Assembly: GCA_946555465.1 (NCBI GenBank)
Contig: CAMNST010000001.1
Location: forward strand, 290,541-354,540
Source of the DNA: an uncultured Clostridia bacterium
Lineage (GTDB): Bacteria; Bacillota; Clostridia; Oscillospirales; Acutalibacteraceae
Length of the DNA: 64,000 nt
Reading direction: 5' to 3'
Of this stretch, positions 7,510-16,559 are shown in pieces. Within the stretch, counting starts at the first letter, position 1. Each line of letters begins with the position of its first letter. The notes under the pieces were generated by a model. That model ran no database searches, was not told the DNA's origin, and saw only the letters and a list, made by a program, of their open reading frames with translations. The position numbers and the translations under genes were made by a program.

Positions 7510-9657
7510 TTACTCTTTCGGTTTTATCATGGTAAGACCTATACGTTTTCTTTCGATATCAAGAGAAATAACCCATACATTAACTATATCGCCCACTTTG
7601 AGCACATCACCGGGATGTTTAATATATTTGTTTGTTATCTGAGAAATATGAACCAATCCATCCTGATGAACGCCGATATCAACAAAAGCACCAAAGTCAA
7701 TAACATTTCTGACTGTGCCTTTCAGTTGCATTCCGACTTTAAGATCTTCCATACCTATTACATCGGTTCTCAGCATCGGTGCAGGCAGTTCATCACGCGG
7801 GTCTCTTCCGGGTTTAGCAAGTTCCTTTGAAATATCAATAAGTGTCGGCTCACCTATACCGAGTTTTTCGGCAAGTGCAAGACTGCCGACTGTTTCAATA
7901 TAGGTTTTTACGGATTCAACATTTCCTTTTCTTACATCTTCATCTGTTACACCTGAAAGTTTGAGCAGATTTTTTGCCGCTGCATAACTTTCGGGATGCA
8001 CCCCCGTATTATCAAGCACATTTTCACTCTCTGCAACCCTGAGGAAACCTGCACACTGTTCAAATGCTTTCGGACCGAGTTTTGATACTTTTTTAATCTG
8101 TTCACGTGAAGTGAATTCTCCGTTTTCCTGTCTGAATGCAACAATATTGTTTGCAACTGCAGATGATATGCCGGCAACTCTGTTAAGAAGTTGTGCAGAT
8201 GCAGTGTTGAGATCAACACCCACCGAGTTTACGCAGTCTTCAACAACACCGTCAAGGGCATTGCTGAGTTGATTCTGCGGCATATCGTGCTGATACTGAC
8301 CGACGCCTATCGACTTTGGGTCTATTTTAACCAGTTCGGCAAGCGGATCCTGAAGCCTTCTGGCAATGGAAACTGCACTTCTCAAAGAAACATCATACTC
8401 GGGAAATTCCTGAGCAGCAAGTTTTGATGCCGAATAAACCGAAGCACCTGCTTCACTCACGACCATATATGTTATACCGCAGTCAAGTTCTCTTATTACC
8501 TCTGCAGCAAAAACTTCTGTCTCATGAGAAGCAGTGCCGTTGCCGATTGAAAACATCTGAACATTATACTTTTTCACAAAATTTTTGATAATTTTTTTTG
8601 CCTCTTCAACTTTATTGTGCGGCGGAACGGGATAAATTACGCCTGTATCAAGAACCTTTCCCGTTGCATCAACTACCGCTACTTTGCAGCCCGTTCGGTA
8701 CCCCGGGTCAAGACCCAGCGTTACTTTGCCTTTTACCGGAGGCTGCATTAAGAGTTGACGTGTATTCTTTGCAAAAACTTCTATAGCCGTTTCACTTGCT
8801 TTATCTGTAAGTTCATTTCTGATTTCTCTTTCAATGGAAGGAAAAATAAGTCTTGTGTAAGAATCCTCTATGGCCTCTTTTACGGTATCAGTTGTCGGAG
8901 AATTATTCTTTATATGAAGATTATTAAGAATTGCAAGTGCCGTGATTTTATCAAAATCAACAGAAACTTTAAGAAAACCTTCTTTTTCTCCCCTGTTTAC
9001 TGCCAGAACTCTGTGGGATGCTATTGAAATAACAGGTTCGCTATAGTTTTCATACATCTGATAAACGCCCAAATCTTCTTTAGTGCCTACGGCAACAATA
9101 TTAGCATTATGCTTGCAGGAATATCTGAGCATTTTTCTTCCGGCAGGATCATCTGAAACCATTTCTGCAATAATATCTTTAGCGCCGTTTACCGCATCTT
9201 CAACCGTTTCAACCTCTTCATTGAGATAATCAAGAGCCAGTTGCTGCGGTGAGGGGCTGTCTGCTTTCTGAGCATATATAGAATCGGCAAGGCCCTGCAG
9301 TCCTTTTGACTTTGCAACAGATGCCCTTGTTTTTCTTTTGGGACGAAACGGTCTGTATATATCTTCAAGTTCCGTAAGCGTTGCCGCATTTTCGATAGAT
9401 ATTCTTATTTCATCGGTCATAAGTTCCTGTTCTTCAATAGAATTTATGATTTTTTCTTTCTGCTCTTCCATATTCCTGAGATAGGCAAGACGATCGGAAA
9501 GAGAACGCAGCAACTGGTCATCAAGAGAGCCTGTTGCTTCTTTTCGGTATCGGGCAATAAACGGAATAGTGTTTCCGGCGTCTATAAGAGACACAGTATT
9601 TTCCACCTGCCAGGGTTTAAGCGAAAATTCCTGTGTGAGTTTTAAAATAATATCCAT
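7510..9657 (-). CDS. tex: Tex-like RNA-binding transcription accessory protein
   Basis: 715 residues, the usual Tex length. Order: N-terminal helical Tex domain, YqgF-like RNase H-fold core around GLDPGYRTGCKVAV, helix-hairpin-helix pair (VGQYQHDM; LLNRVAGISSAVANNIVAFR), and a C-terminal S1 RNA-binding domain (VGMQLKGTVRNVIDFGAFVDIGVHQDGLVHIS). Tex associates with nucleic acids and the transcription machinery and affects expression of stress or toxin genes in other bacteria. The ATG at 9657 has AAAGGAT 8 bases upstream; the in-frame TTG at 9672 lies upstream of that site and is rejected. First gene of a likely three-gene operon with the protease and nitrilase genes. Confidence 0.95.
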   Translation of the reverse strand: MDIILKLTQEFSLKPWQVENTVSLIDAGNTIPFIARYRKEATGSLDDQLLRSLSDRLAYLRNMEEQKEKIINSIEEQELMTDEIRISIENAATLTELEDIYRPFRPKRKTRASVAKSKGLQGLADSIYAQKADSPSPQQLALDYLNEEVETVEDAVNGAKDIIAEMVSDDPAGRKMLRYSCKHNANIVAVGTKEDLGVYQMYENYSEPVISIASHRVLAVNRGEKEGFLKVSVDFDKITALAILNNLHIKNNSPTTDTVKEAIEDSYTRLIFPSIEREIRNELTDKASETAIEVFAKNTRQLLMQPPVKGKVTLGLDPGYRTGCKVAVVDATGKVLDTGVIYPVPPHNKVEEAKKIIKNFVKKYNVQMFSIGNGTASHETEVFAAEVIRELDCGITYMVVSEAGASVYSASKLAAQEFPEYDVSLRSAVSIARRLQDPLAELVKIDPKSIGVGQYQHDMPQNQLSNALDGVVEDCVNSVGVDLNTASAQLLNRVAGISSAVANNIVAFRQENGEFTSREQIKKVSKLGPKAFEQCAGFLRVAESENVLDNTGVHPESYAAAKNLLKLSGVTDEDVRKGNVESVKTYIETVGSLALAEKLGIGEPTLIDISKELAKPGRDPRDELPAPMLRTDVIGMEDLKVGMQLKGTVRNVIDFGAFVDIGVHQDGLVHISQITNKYIKHPGDVLKVGDIVNVWVISLDIERKRIGLTMIKPKE

Positions 9658-9815
9658 TATAAATCCTTTCAAACCATATTAATATTGAGTTTATTTTAGC
9701 AGATTTTAAAATAATATGCAATTTCAATTTTAAGCCTTAAAATATTGTAATCATCAATCATTTTTGATATTATTAGAATATAGATTCATATACTGTATTA
9801 TTAGGAGAACGACTG

Positions 9816-10334
9816 ATGGGATTTACAGAACTTGCAAAAAGCAGATTTTCATGCAGAAAATTCAAAGATGACAAAGTGGAACAGAAAAAAATAGATAAGA
9901 TACTTGAAACTGCACTTGCCGCTCCGACAGCGGTGAACAAACAGCCGCAGAAAATTATTGTTTTAACAGATGAAGAAAAACTGTTAAAACTTAAGGAATG
10001 CACAAAATATACTTTTGATGCACCTCTTTGTTTTATTATTTGTGCAGATAAAAGCAAAGCCTATATCAGAGGTTATGACTCAAAAAATTCTTATGAAATT
10101 GATGCAAGCATTGTTACAACACATATGATGCTTGCAGCACAGGATTTAGGGCTCGGCACAACGTGGGTAATGGCTTTCAATCCGAAGAAAGTTGAAGAAT
10201 GCTTTAATATACCTGATAATCTTGAAGTAATTGCACTTCTGCCCACAGGATATCCGGGCGAAGATGTTCAGATAAATCCTTTGCATTACAAATCTGTTTC
10301 TCTTGAAGAAATGGTCAGTTACAATGAAATATAA
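9816..10334 (+). CDS. Nitroreductase family protein
   Basis: 172 residues, flavin (FMN)-dependent oxidoreductase of the small nitroreductase type. Visible features: the N-terminal SRFSCRKFKDDKVE phosphate-binding segment (S..SR.F pattern), the PTAVNKQPQ FMN-binding segment, the GLGTTWVMAF segment, and the C-terminal LLPTGYPGED motif. It should reduce nitro compounds, quinones or a similar electrophile with NAD(P)H; the physiological substrate is not evident. TTAGGAG ribosome site 9 bases before ATG. Followed by its own hairpin terminator, so it is a single-gene transcript. Confidence 0.9.
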   Translation: MGFTELAKSRFSCRKFKDDKVEQKKIDKILETALAAPTAVNKQPQKIIVLTDEEKLLKLKECTKYTFDAPLCFIICADKSKAYIRGYDSKNSYEIDASIVTTHMMLAAQDLGLGTTWVMAFNPKKVEECFNIPDNLEVIALLPTGYPGEDVQINPLHYKSVSLEEMVSYNEI

Positions 10335-10338
10335 AAAC

Positions 10339-10372
10339 AACATCTCTGCTCAGAAGCAGAGATGTTACTTTT
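10339..10372 (+). terminator. Terminator of the nitroreductase gene
   Basis: Perfect 12-bp stem AACATCTCTGCT / AGCAGAGATGTT with a 4-base loop, then ACTTTTG. Confidence 0.8.
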
Positions 10373-10664
10373 GTGGATGGAGCATTTTTAAAAACAAACA
10401 GAGAAAAAATGAAAAAGTATTTTATGAATTGAATGAGGAGAAACTCCGGCCCCGTTTAATTGTTTTCCACTGAGGAGAAAAATGAAAATAAAATTTCTTT
10501 TGCAATTTATTATCTATTGCATAATTGATTATAAATAACTTATTTTGCCTAACTATTACACATAAATGAATAAAGTTTGATAATTATTAACTTTTTGTTA
10601 CAGATTTCATAATTATATGCAAACAAATGTAATACCTTGTTAACAACAGAAAGGCTGAAAGATT
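10373..10664. other. Non-coding stretch before the DUF2974 gene
   Basis: About 290 bases, very AT-rich after 10500. It contains a GGAGAAACTCC mini-hairpin near 10438, a second GAGGAG site at 10472-10477 followed by an 18-codon hydrophobic ORF (10482-10538), and AT-rich sequence likely to hold the promoter of the downstream gene. No RNA family recognised. Confidence 0.4.
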
Positions 10665-11816
10665 ATGTATGATTTAATGCATTACATAGAAGAATACGGA
10701 GATTATACTTTTGAAGAAGAAAAATTCAATGAAATAGACGCACTTCTTTTTTCGCAGCTTGCATATGTAAATTACTCTGCAATCGTATGCAAATTTGACA
10801 GCGATGTTGAAACCGATCTTCAGGAAGTATCAAGGCAGTTTTTTTATCTTTATAACGACGATGATATTAAAGATGAAATTTCAATAGTTTATAAAGCATG
10901 TATGCTGTTAAAACAGTGTGCTAAAAAAAAGAGATACAAAAACGTAAAAATGCTGAAATTTGCAAACAATGTAAATGACAAAATCGACAAACAGTTTTCT
11001 GCAGTCAGTTTTTATTTGAACGATAAAATTGATGTTATTGCTTTCAGAGGTACAGACACAACAATAACAGGTATCAAAGAATCGGCAATGCTCAGTTATA
11101 TGTTCCCGGTTCCGGCTCAGATTGAAGGCCTGTATTATTTTCAGGAAAGTGCAATGCTTTCAAATCGTGATATAATAATCTGCGGTCATTCAAAAGGCGG
11201 AAATCTTGCAACTTTTGCAGGAGTAAACTGCTCAAATTCACTCAAAAAAAGAATTATCGGAATTTATGAATTTGATGCACCCGGGTTTCCTAAAGAAATG
11301 ATAGAGAGATACGATTATATACATATGAAAAACCGAATTTTTTCATATATCCCCAGCCGTTCAATAATCGGATGTATGCTTTATCACAACACCTCGCTGA
11401 AAATTGTAAGCAGCACAAACGAAAACCTTAAACAGCATCAGGTAAGTTCATGGCAGATTGAAAAAAACCATTTTATATTTGTAAACGAAACAGATGCTGT
11501 GAGCAAATTTATCGACAAATATATAAAAGAACTTTGCGAAACTGTTGGTGAAGATAATATAGAAGATGTTTTTGAAACTATCTTTGATTTTCTTGAAGAT
11601 ACAGGAATAAAAGAATATGATGATATAAAAAATTTTGATATCACCAAACTGATTAAGGCAATGCAGTCAATAAAAAACATTGATTCGGCAAAACGGGAGA
11701 ATATTGAAAATACAATTAAACATGCTATAAAAGAATTATCCGTTCTGATATATGAGCAGAAACTGAAAACAGTTGCCATACCCAAACTCAAAACGGATAG
11801 AATTATCAATCAATGA
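10665..11816 (+). CDS. DUF2974 (Mbeg1-like) alpha/beta hydrolase
   Basis: 383 residues, lipase-like alpha/beta hydrolase fold. The nucleophile elbow is GHSKGG with Ser176, preceded by the IDVIAFRGTD strand (the oxyanion-side RGT motif of class 3-like lipases) and followed by IYEFDAPGFP, which carries the probable catalytic Asp. The N-terminal FNEIDALLFSQLAYVNY segment is the usual opening of the DUF2974/Mbeg1-like family of Firmicutes. No signal peptide. Family members are uncharacterised; a peptidyl- or lipid-ester hydrolase activity is inferred from the fold only. The AGAAAGG ribosome site is normal. Its last 11 bases overlap the convergent nucleotidyltransferase gene. Confidence 0.82.
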   Translation: MYDLMHYIEEYGDYTFEEEKFNEIDALLFSQLAYVNYSAIVCKFDSDVETDLQEVSRQFFYLYNDDDIKDEISIVYKACMLLKQCAKKKRYKNVKMLKFANNVNDKIDKQFSAVSFYLNDKIDVIAFRGTDTTITGIKESAMLSYMFPVPAQIEGLYYFQESAMLSNRDIIICGHSKGGNLATFAGVNCSNSLKKRIIGIYEFDAPGFPKEMIERYDYIHMKNRIFSYIPSRSIIGCMLYHNTSLKIVSSTNENLKQHQVSSWQIEKNHFIFVNETDAVSKFIDKYIKELCETVGEDNIEDVFETIFDFLEDTGIKEYDDIKNFDITKLIKAMQSIKNIDSAKRENIENTIKHAIKELSVLIYEQKLKTVAIPKLKTDRIINQ

Positions 11817-12987
11817 TATTAAGTTCCTGCAAAAGTTCCTGCTGAATTTTTGAAACATCACTCCCCGACGAAATCTGAGAAATAACATTTTTAGTGTGTT
11901 CACGCTTTTTAAACAAACCATCCCACAATCTGTTAAGACACGCAACAGGATAAAGCCATTTATGCTTTTTGGCATACGGATAACATTTCTGCAGATATTC
12001 GCTGCCCGGAAAAGCCATTTTTAAAATTATTTTTATTTTTGAAAGAAGCGGCATTTTTCCGTTTTTATATTCAATGTCTTTAACATACGAAACAGGAACA
12101 GAATTTATTTTATAACCGAAACTGCCGCCTTCAATTATAATCTTTTCAAGATTTTCAAGCAGTTTTAACTCGTTATTAAAATTGAAATATGGATTTATCG
12201 GTGTATCAAACCAGAAAGCCGCAAGTGAAAGAAGCACTTGTGCACTCTTCTGCCTCCCTGCCCTGTTGCATAACGCAATAAAATCATCCTGATTAAAATT
12301 CTTGATATTTCTTACCGCAACGTCAATATCCATAAGCATTCTTATACCTGCACCGCGGTAATTTAAGTGCTTGGACATATGACAGACAATATAAAGAAGA
12401 TGCGTTATATCATCAAGAATATAAGTACATCCATCTTTTTTGGTACAAAGAGAGAATATATTTTCAAAATAATCAGAATCAACATCTGCATTATTATGAA
12501 TTTCTATATTGATATCACCATTTTCAAAAATCAGTGTATCTGCATTTTCCGAAATTAAATTATAACCGGTATTTTTACATAAGATTTTCTTAACGGAGTC
12601 AAAATTTTCTTTTTCTACAATAACATCAATATCGCCGCTGGTTCTGAATTCAGGAACAGGATATAAATCTTTTATAACCGCACCTTTAACAAAGATATGA
12701 TTAATGCTGCTCTCATTCAGAATTTTTTTTACATCGAAAATAATGTTTTGTTTTATCTCATAGTTCTGAATTGTATATCCGAGTTGCTGGCGAAAATTTG
12801 AATAAATTTCTGCATCAGGCTTATTTTCATCGGGAATAAGCATTATTTCCTGCGCAATAACTGCAGTGATATTATGAATTACAGAAAGCCGATATATTTC
12901 ATTCCATGCAACCGTCTGAAATGCGGGAGTTTTATTATTAAGAAAACACGATATAAGATACACAAAATACTGACTTTCTTTTTCCAT
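11806..12987 (-). CDS. Nucleotidyltransferase family protein (NTP_transf_5-like)
   Basis: 393 residues resembling the uncharacterised nucleotidyltransferases of PF14907. The key block is FVKGAVIKDLYPVPEFRTSGDIDVIVE (about residues 107-133 from this start), giving the DxD metal pair of the pol-beta-like fold and the Gly in place of a GS motif. A second Asp-containing strand follows (NGDINIEIHNN). Downstream comes a helical domain (THLLYIVCHMSKHLNYRGAGIRMLMDIDVAV), typical of this family. Such proteins often sit in polysaccharide, lasso-peptide or cell-surface clusters, but no such context is visible. Start at 12987 because GGGTGTG lies just upstream; the in-frame ORF extends 12 codons further without support. 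Convergent overlap of 11 bases with the DUF2974 gene. Confidence 0.78.
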   Translation of the reverse strand: MEKESQYFVYLISCFLNNKTPAFQTVAWNEIYRLSVIHNITAVIAQEIMLIPDENKPDAEIYSNFRQQLGYTIQNYEIKQNIIFDVKKILNESSINHIFVKGAVIKDLYPVPEFRTSGDIDVIVEKENFDSVKKILCKNTGYNLISENADTLIFENGDINIEIHNNADVDSDYFENIFSLCTKKDGCTYILDDITHLLYIVCHMSKHLNYRGAGIRMLMDIDVAVRNIKNFNQDDFIALCNRAGRQKSAQVLLSLAAFWFDTPINPYFNFNNELKLLENLEKIIIEGGSFGYKINSVPVSYVKDIEYKNGKMPLLSKIKIILKMAFPGSEYLQKCYPYAKKHKWLYPVACLNRLWDGLFKKREHTKNVISQISSGSDVSKIQQELLQELNIID

Positions 12988-13052
12988 AAACACACCCCTT
13001 TTTTCTATATGATAGCAAAACACAGAAGAAATATCAACTTATATTAAAGATT

Positions 13053-13080
13053 TAAAGCCGCAGTAACAACTGCGGCTTTA
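13053..13080. terminator. Terminator of the MFS transporter gene
   Basis: Stem TAAAGCCGCAGT / ACTGCGGCTTTA with a 4-base loop, 10 bases beyond the transporter stop; on the minus strand it is followed by AAATCTTT. Confidence 0.7.
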
Positions 13081-13089
13081 TGTTACGAT

Positions 13090-14430
13090 TTATTCACTTT
13101 TTAATTCGTTCATTAATTTATCATGAAATTCCGGCTGTTTATCACGAACAACTTTAGCAGGAATAAAACAGAAAAGCATTATAACTGCTGCACCCAAAAA
13201 CAGTTCCATCGGATAAACAATATTTTCAGCAGCAACACCTTTATTTGCCGAATTAATGATAAACTGTGCAACAACAGGACCTATTACCATAGGCACCAAA
13301 ACATACATAACCATACGGCATCCCTGGAAAAGACCTTCTTTTCCCTTTGGAATATAGTCTCTGTAGGATGCAGTGAAAAGCCCTGCCATTACAAGGCTTA
13401 CACCGATAACAAGAATACCGCCCACAATAAGAACAGCAATAAGAACGGTCTCATTTTTTCCTACAAGGAATTTTGATGCCCATATAATTAAGCAGCCGAT
13501 AATGCCCGCTGCTATTGTAGGGTAATAAAAATGCTTTTTACCGTGTTTATCCATCAGTGATGAAACAAATACTGAAATCAGTGCGGCGCAAACCATAATA
13601 ATTCCCACGGGAATTATGTAATTTTTTATTTTAAGTGTTCCCTCAACGATATTGAAAAGGTAATTAACATATACCTGATATGCAACTGCAGACACCATAT
13701 TTCCTGCAAGACAGATATAAAGCATTTTATTCTGCTTAATCACCTTTGGCTGAAGGGAATAAGTAAAATCAGATAATACGGAATTTTCTTTATTCGGTTT
13801 AATTCCCTTTTTATCTTTCAGGAAAAACAAACCGATTATACCGCTTATTGAAGGGATAATTCCTAAAATCATAAAGAATTTTTTCCAGTCATCCGGAGTT
13901 GCATCTGCATTTGTAAGACTGTCAAAACCGCCGAATACAACTGCAAGAGCAAAAAGCGGCATAATTGCAAGAACGGTATCTACCTTTGCTCTGTTTGATG
14001 TATTTGAAATATCTGTTACCCATGCATTAAATGCGGCATCATTGCTGATTGAACCGATAACAGACATTATGCAGTCCATAGCAACAACCAGTATAACAAG
14101 AGGAAGAACTTTTTCTGATGACGGATTCATCGGAACAAGGGCAAAAATCATAATGGTAAAACCCCATATCAGATAACCCCAGCAAATAAAGGATTTTCGT
14201 TTTCCCGTACGATCGCACAAGGCCCCGCCGATAAGCGTTGACAAAGTTGCGAAAACCGCGGAAAAGGCAACCATTAATGTTGTTGCATACGGTGCACGTG
14301 TAATTTCATTTTGCATAAACCGTGAAAAATACATATTTTCAACAATCCATGCAATCTGTCCTATCAGGCCGAAAAGAATAAGCGAAAACCATGTTTTTGC
14401 GCCCAGTGCACCTACTTTTTTCTCTTTCAT
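13090..14430 (-). CDS. MFS transporter (GPH/SLC45-like)
   Basis: 446 residues with about 12 hydrophobic segments. Motifs: N-terminal GLIGQIAWIVENMYFSRFM (membrane helix 1), loop GALCDRTGKRKSFICWGYLIWG (the MFS motif A equivalent), and DAAFNAWVTDISNTSNRAKV typical of GPH-related sugar symporters. Substrate cannot be read from sequence. A weak AAAGGGG ribosome site precedes the ATG. It is separated from the B6 module by a terminator at 14474-14512 and ends in its own terminator, so it is a separate unit. Confidence 0.85.
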   Translation of the reverse strand: MKEKKVGALGAKTWFSLILFGLIGQIAWIVENMYFSRFMQNEITRAPYATTLMVAFSAVFATLSTLIGGALCDRTGKRKSFICWGYLIWGFTIMIFALVPMNPSSEKVLPLVILVVAMDCIMSVIGSISNDAAFNAWVTDISNTSNRAKVDTVLAIMPLFALAVVFGGFDSLTNADATPDDWKKFFMILGIIPSISGIIGLFFLKDKKGIKPNKENSVLSDFTYSLQPKVIKQNKMLYICLAGNMVSAVAYQVYVNYLFNIVEGTLKIKNYIIPVGIIMVCAALISVFVSSLMDKHGKKHFYYPTIAAGIIGCLIIWASKFLVGKNETVLIAVLIVGGILVIGVSLVMAGLFTASYRDYIPKGKEGLFQGCRMVMYVLVPMVIGPVVAQFIINSANKGVAAENIVYPMELFLGAAVIMLFCFIPAKVVRDKQPEFHDKLMNELKSE

Positions 14431-14473
14431 AATTTTGCCCCTTTTCTTTTAGTATATCACTAATTACAAAAAA

Positions 14474-14512
14474 AGAAAAGAGCATTATTAAAAACAATAA
14501 CGCTCTTTTTCA
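14474..14512 (-). terminator. Terminator of the vitamin B6 module
   Basis: Stem of AAAGAGC(A)TTATT with AATAA(C)GCTCTTT, followed on the minus strand by CTTTTCTTTTTTTG. Lies just after the radical SAM gene. Confidence 0.75.
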
Positions 14513-14517
14513 ATCAT

Positions 14518-15126
14518 TTATTCTGAATACTCTCGAACTCTGAATTTTGCACCTGTTGATTCACAAACCTTTCGTGACTTTTCAATATCTTCTTCAGGTA
14601 TTACGTCAACAACGGTCATTCTTACATCATCGCAATATTTTACGCAATCACTTGTAAATTTAAGCATAGCATCAAAAGCCTTGCCGGGGAATCTGTTTTT
14701 TGTAATTTTATCATATTGCTCTGAAGTAGGTTCATTAAGAGAAACAGAAACACTGTCAACAACCGAACAGATAAGTTCTGCCGTCTCTTTTTCATTAATT
14801 AAATCAGAAAGTCCGTTCGTATTAAGTCTGAGTTTTATTGAAGGATTTATTGTTTTGATATACTTTGCAGTTTCGATAAGATTATCAAGGGCATTTGTAG
14901 GCTCACCGTAACCGCAGAAAACTGCGTTTTCAATTCTTGTAAAATCGTAATCGTCAACTGCCTTTTTTATTTCATCAAGAGTAGGCTCTGTTTTAAACCA
15001 AAGACTGTCGGCACTGCCTATTGCATCAAAATTGCTTCTTATGCAGAAAGTACATCTGCAAGGACATTTATTTGTGAGATTAATATAAGTTGAACCATTA
15101 TAATCATAAATAATATCTGCCATCAT
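14518..15126 (-). CDS. Radical SAM protein (TatD-linked type)
   Basis: 202 residues. The radical SAM cluster motif is CxxxCxxC: Cys21, Cys25 and Cys28 in TNKCPCRCTFCIRS. The sequence LWFKTEPTLDEI, then AVFCGYGEPTNALD and RLNTNGLSDLINEKE, matches the small 'TatD-associated' radical SAM family (TIGR04038-like), whose reaction is unknown. Here no tatD gene is nearby. Instead it is translationally coupled (ATGA overlap at 15123-15126) to an ECF transporter S component and, before that, a pyridoxal kinase. Last gene of the module, followed by a terminator. Confidence 0.85.
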   Translation of the reverse strand: MMADIIYDYNGSTYINLTNKCPCRCTFCIRSNFDAIGSADSLWFKTEPTLDEIKKAVDDYDFTRIENAVFCGYGEPTNALDNLIETAKYIKTINPSIKLRLNTNGLSDLINEKETAELICSVVDSVSVSLNEPTSEQYDKITKNRFPGKAFDAMLKFTSDCVKYCDDVRMTVVDVIPEEDIEKSRKVCESTGAKFRVREYSE

Positions 15127-15665
15127 TTTTCTCCTATTGCTTTTTGAATTTTTATTTTGAAATTGAGTTTATCAAGTGCTAAACCCACTATTATAAATAC
15201 AATTAAACTGCCTGTCGGCTGAAGCCAGCCTGTTGTGAATGCCGAAACAAAAGCAAATTTTGTTCCGTACATAATAAGTTCCGCAACAAGATAACCGAAT
15301 ATCGTTACAAGGCTTGTGGGAATCAACATTAAAATTGTATAAACCGATATAATCTTATCATCTTTATTCATTTTCTTCAAGTAAATTCTTATAAAAATAA
15401 AAGGAAGTGCATTGAGTGCTTTTATGATAAGTGTAGGTATCGCCCAGTTGGCAGCACCTGTAAGGATATCTGCAAGCGCAGCACCTGCCGACGAAGCAAG
15501 CAGTGCATACGGTGCAGGAAGAACACAGGAGGCAATATAGATCATTGAATCACCGAAGTGCGTATATCCTGAATGGGCGGATGGTGCAATATGAATTATT
15601 GTACCTACAGTTACAAGTGCCATAAAAATTCCTGTATATGTAATTTTTGATGTTTTAGTTTTCAT
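15123..15665 (-). CDS. ECF transporter S component, probably vitamin B6
   Basis: Integral membrane substrate-binding subunit of an energy-coupling-factor importer, 180 residues with about six hydrophobic segments. The opening SKITYTGIFMALVTVGTII and GYTHFGDSMIYIASCVLPAPYALLASSAGAALADIL follow the ECF S-component pattern (small helices rich in Gly/Ala). Placed directly after a pyridoxal kinase and next to a PdxR-like regulator, so vitamin B6 is the likely cargo; the energising ATPase subunits are not in the window. The ATG at 15665 has GGGAG 8 bases upstream and overlaps the kinase gene by 11 bases; a longer in-frame start at 15692 lies inside the kinase gene and is rejected. Confidence 0.82.
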   Translation of the reverse strand: MKTKTSKITYTGIFMALVTVGTIIHIAPSAHSGYTHFGDSMIYIASCVLPAPYALLASSAGAALADILTGAANWAIPTLIIKALNALPFIFIRIYLKKMNKDDKIISVYTILMLIPTSLVTIFGYLVAELIMYGTKFAFVSAFTTGWLQPTGSLIVFIIVGLALDKLNFKIKIQKAIGEK

Positions 15666-16461
15666 AAGCCAAATCTCCCAGATAGCGTTCAAAATCTATT
15701 CCGTCATTTCTGTCTGAAATATCGGAATATTTAATAGCCTTTTCCAAAAATGATGATGCCAGTTTAACTGATGAAATTATACTTTTACCGTTCATTACCG
15801 CACCAAGAACTATCGAAACAAATAAATCACCTGTTCCGCTGAAGGAACCGCCGTATTTTTTTGACGAAATGCGGGTAAAATCATTTTCACTGTAAACAAG
15901 ATTTGTAATCCTATCATTTTCATCAAAACCTGTTACTATAATATTTTTTATTCCCAGTTTCTTCACTTTCTCTACGCATTTTTCAATATCATTTATGGTT
16001 TTGCAGAATGGTTCATCTGCAAGTATTGAAAGTTCCGAAACGTTAGGTGTTATAATATCGGCACGGCTGCATAAAGTTCTGATTTTATCAGTCATCTTAT
16101 CCGTAAATCCATCATAAAGTTTTCCGCCGTCAGCCATAACTGGGTCAACAGCAAGAATCGTATTTTCACATTTAAAAGCATCAATAAAATTATTGATTAA
16201 ATCAATCTGTTTTTCGTCACAGACATATCCGGTAAGTATTCCGTCAAAAGAAACACCGAGTTTTCTCCACTCATTCATAAACGCCTGCATATAATCTGTC
16301 ATTGATAAAACACGATAGGACTTATATCCTGTCTGGTTTGAAAGTATTGCAGTCGGAAGCGGATGTGCTTCGCACCCCATAACGGAGAGAACCGGAATTG
16401 CCGCAGTAAGAGAGCATTTTCCAAAACCCGATAAATCATTGATTACTGCACATTTTTTCAA
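15655..16461 (-). CDS. pdxY: Pyridoxal/pyridoxamine kinase
   Basis: ATP-dependent kinase of the ribokinase fold that phosphorylates B6 vitamers to the 5'-phosphate; 268 residues. Motifs: N-terminal INDLSGFGKCSLTAAIPVL, the substrate loop HPLPTAILSNQTGY, DPVMADGGKLYDG (ATP/Mg region), and the catalytic SGTGDLFVSI near the C-terminus. This is the PdxY/PdxK type common in Firmicutes. The start is taken as TTG at 16461 (AGAGGGGG about 10 bases upstream), since the N-terminus MKKCAVINDLSG is the family norm and the extra 24 residues upstream overlap the promoter. First gene of a three-gene unit, with the MocR regulator divergent. Confidence 0.88.
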   Translation of the reverse strand: MKKCAVINDLSGFGKCSLTAAIPVLSVMGCEAHPLPTAILSNQTGYKSYRVLSMTDYMQAFMNEWRKLGVSFDGILTGYVCDEKQIDLINNFIDAFKCENTILAVDPVMADGGKLYDGFTDKMTDKIRTLCSRADIITPNVSELSILADEPFCKTINDIEKCVEKVKKLGIKNIIVTGFDENDRITNLVYSENDFTRISSKKYGGSFSGTGDLFVSIVLGAVMNGKSIISSVKLASSFLEKAIKYSDISDRNDGIDFERYLGDLAYEN

Positions 16462-16559
16462 AATCTGCCAACCCCCTCTTGAATCATTTCCAAAATAATT
16501 ATATAATGAAACTGTAATCTGTAAAATATACAATTTTAATATTTTTTTAAGGTACAGTT
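16462..16559. promoter_or_regulatory. Divergent promoter region between pdxY and MocR regulator
   Basis: Minus strand: TTTACA, 16 bases, TATAAT, directed at the kinase gene. Plus strand: an ATGAAA-like -35 and TACAAT -10 are possible for the regulator. An AACTGTAATCTGTAAA direct-repeat-like element (two CTGTAA copies) and a distant inverted TACAGTT near 16553-16559 are candidate MocR binding sites. This is the layout expected if the regulator controls the B6 module. Confidence 0.5.

Noticed and set aside
8191..8427. Open frame antisense to tex
   Set aside because: Lies wholly inside tex on the opposite strand, has no ribosome site and reads as low-complexity shadow sequence, as do many other antisense frames in this window.
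10482..10538. 18-codon hydrophobic ORF with a GAGGAG site (MKIKFLLQFIIYCIIDYK)
   Set aside because: Very short, no family match, no second feature such as an antisense RNA or conserved promoter; may be chance in an AT-rich stretch.
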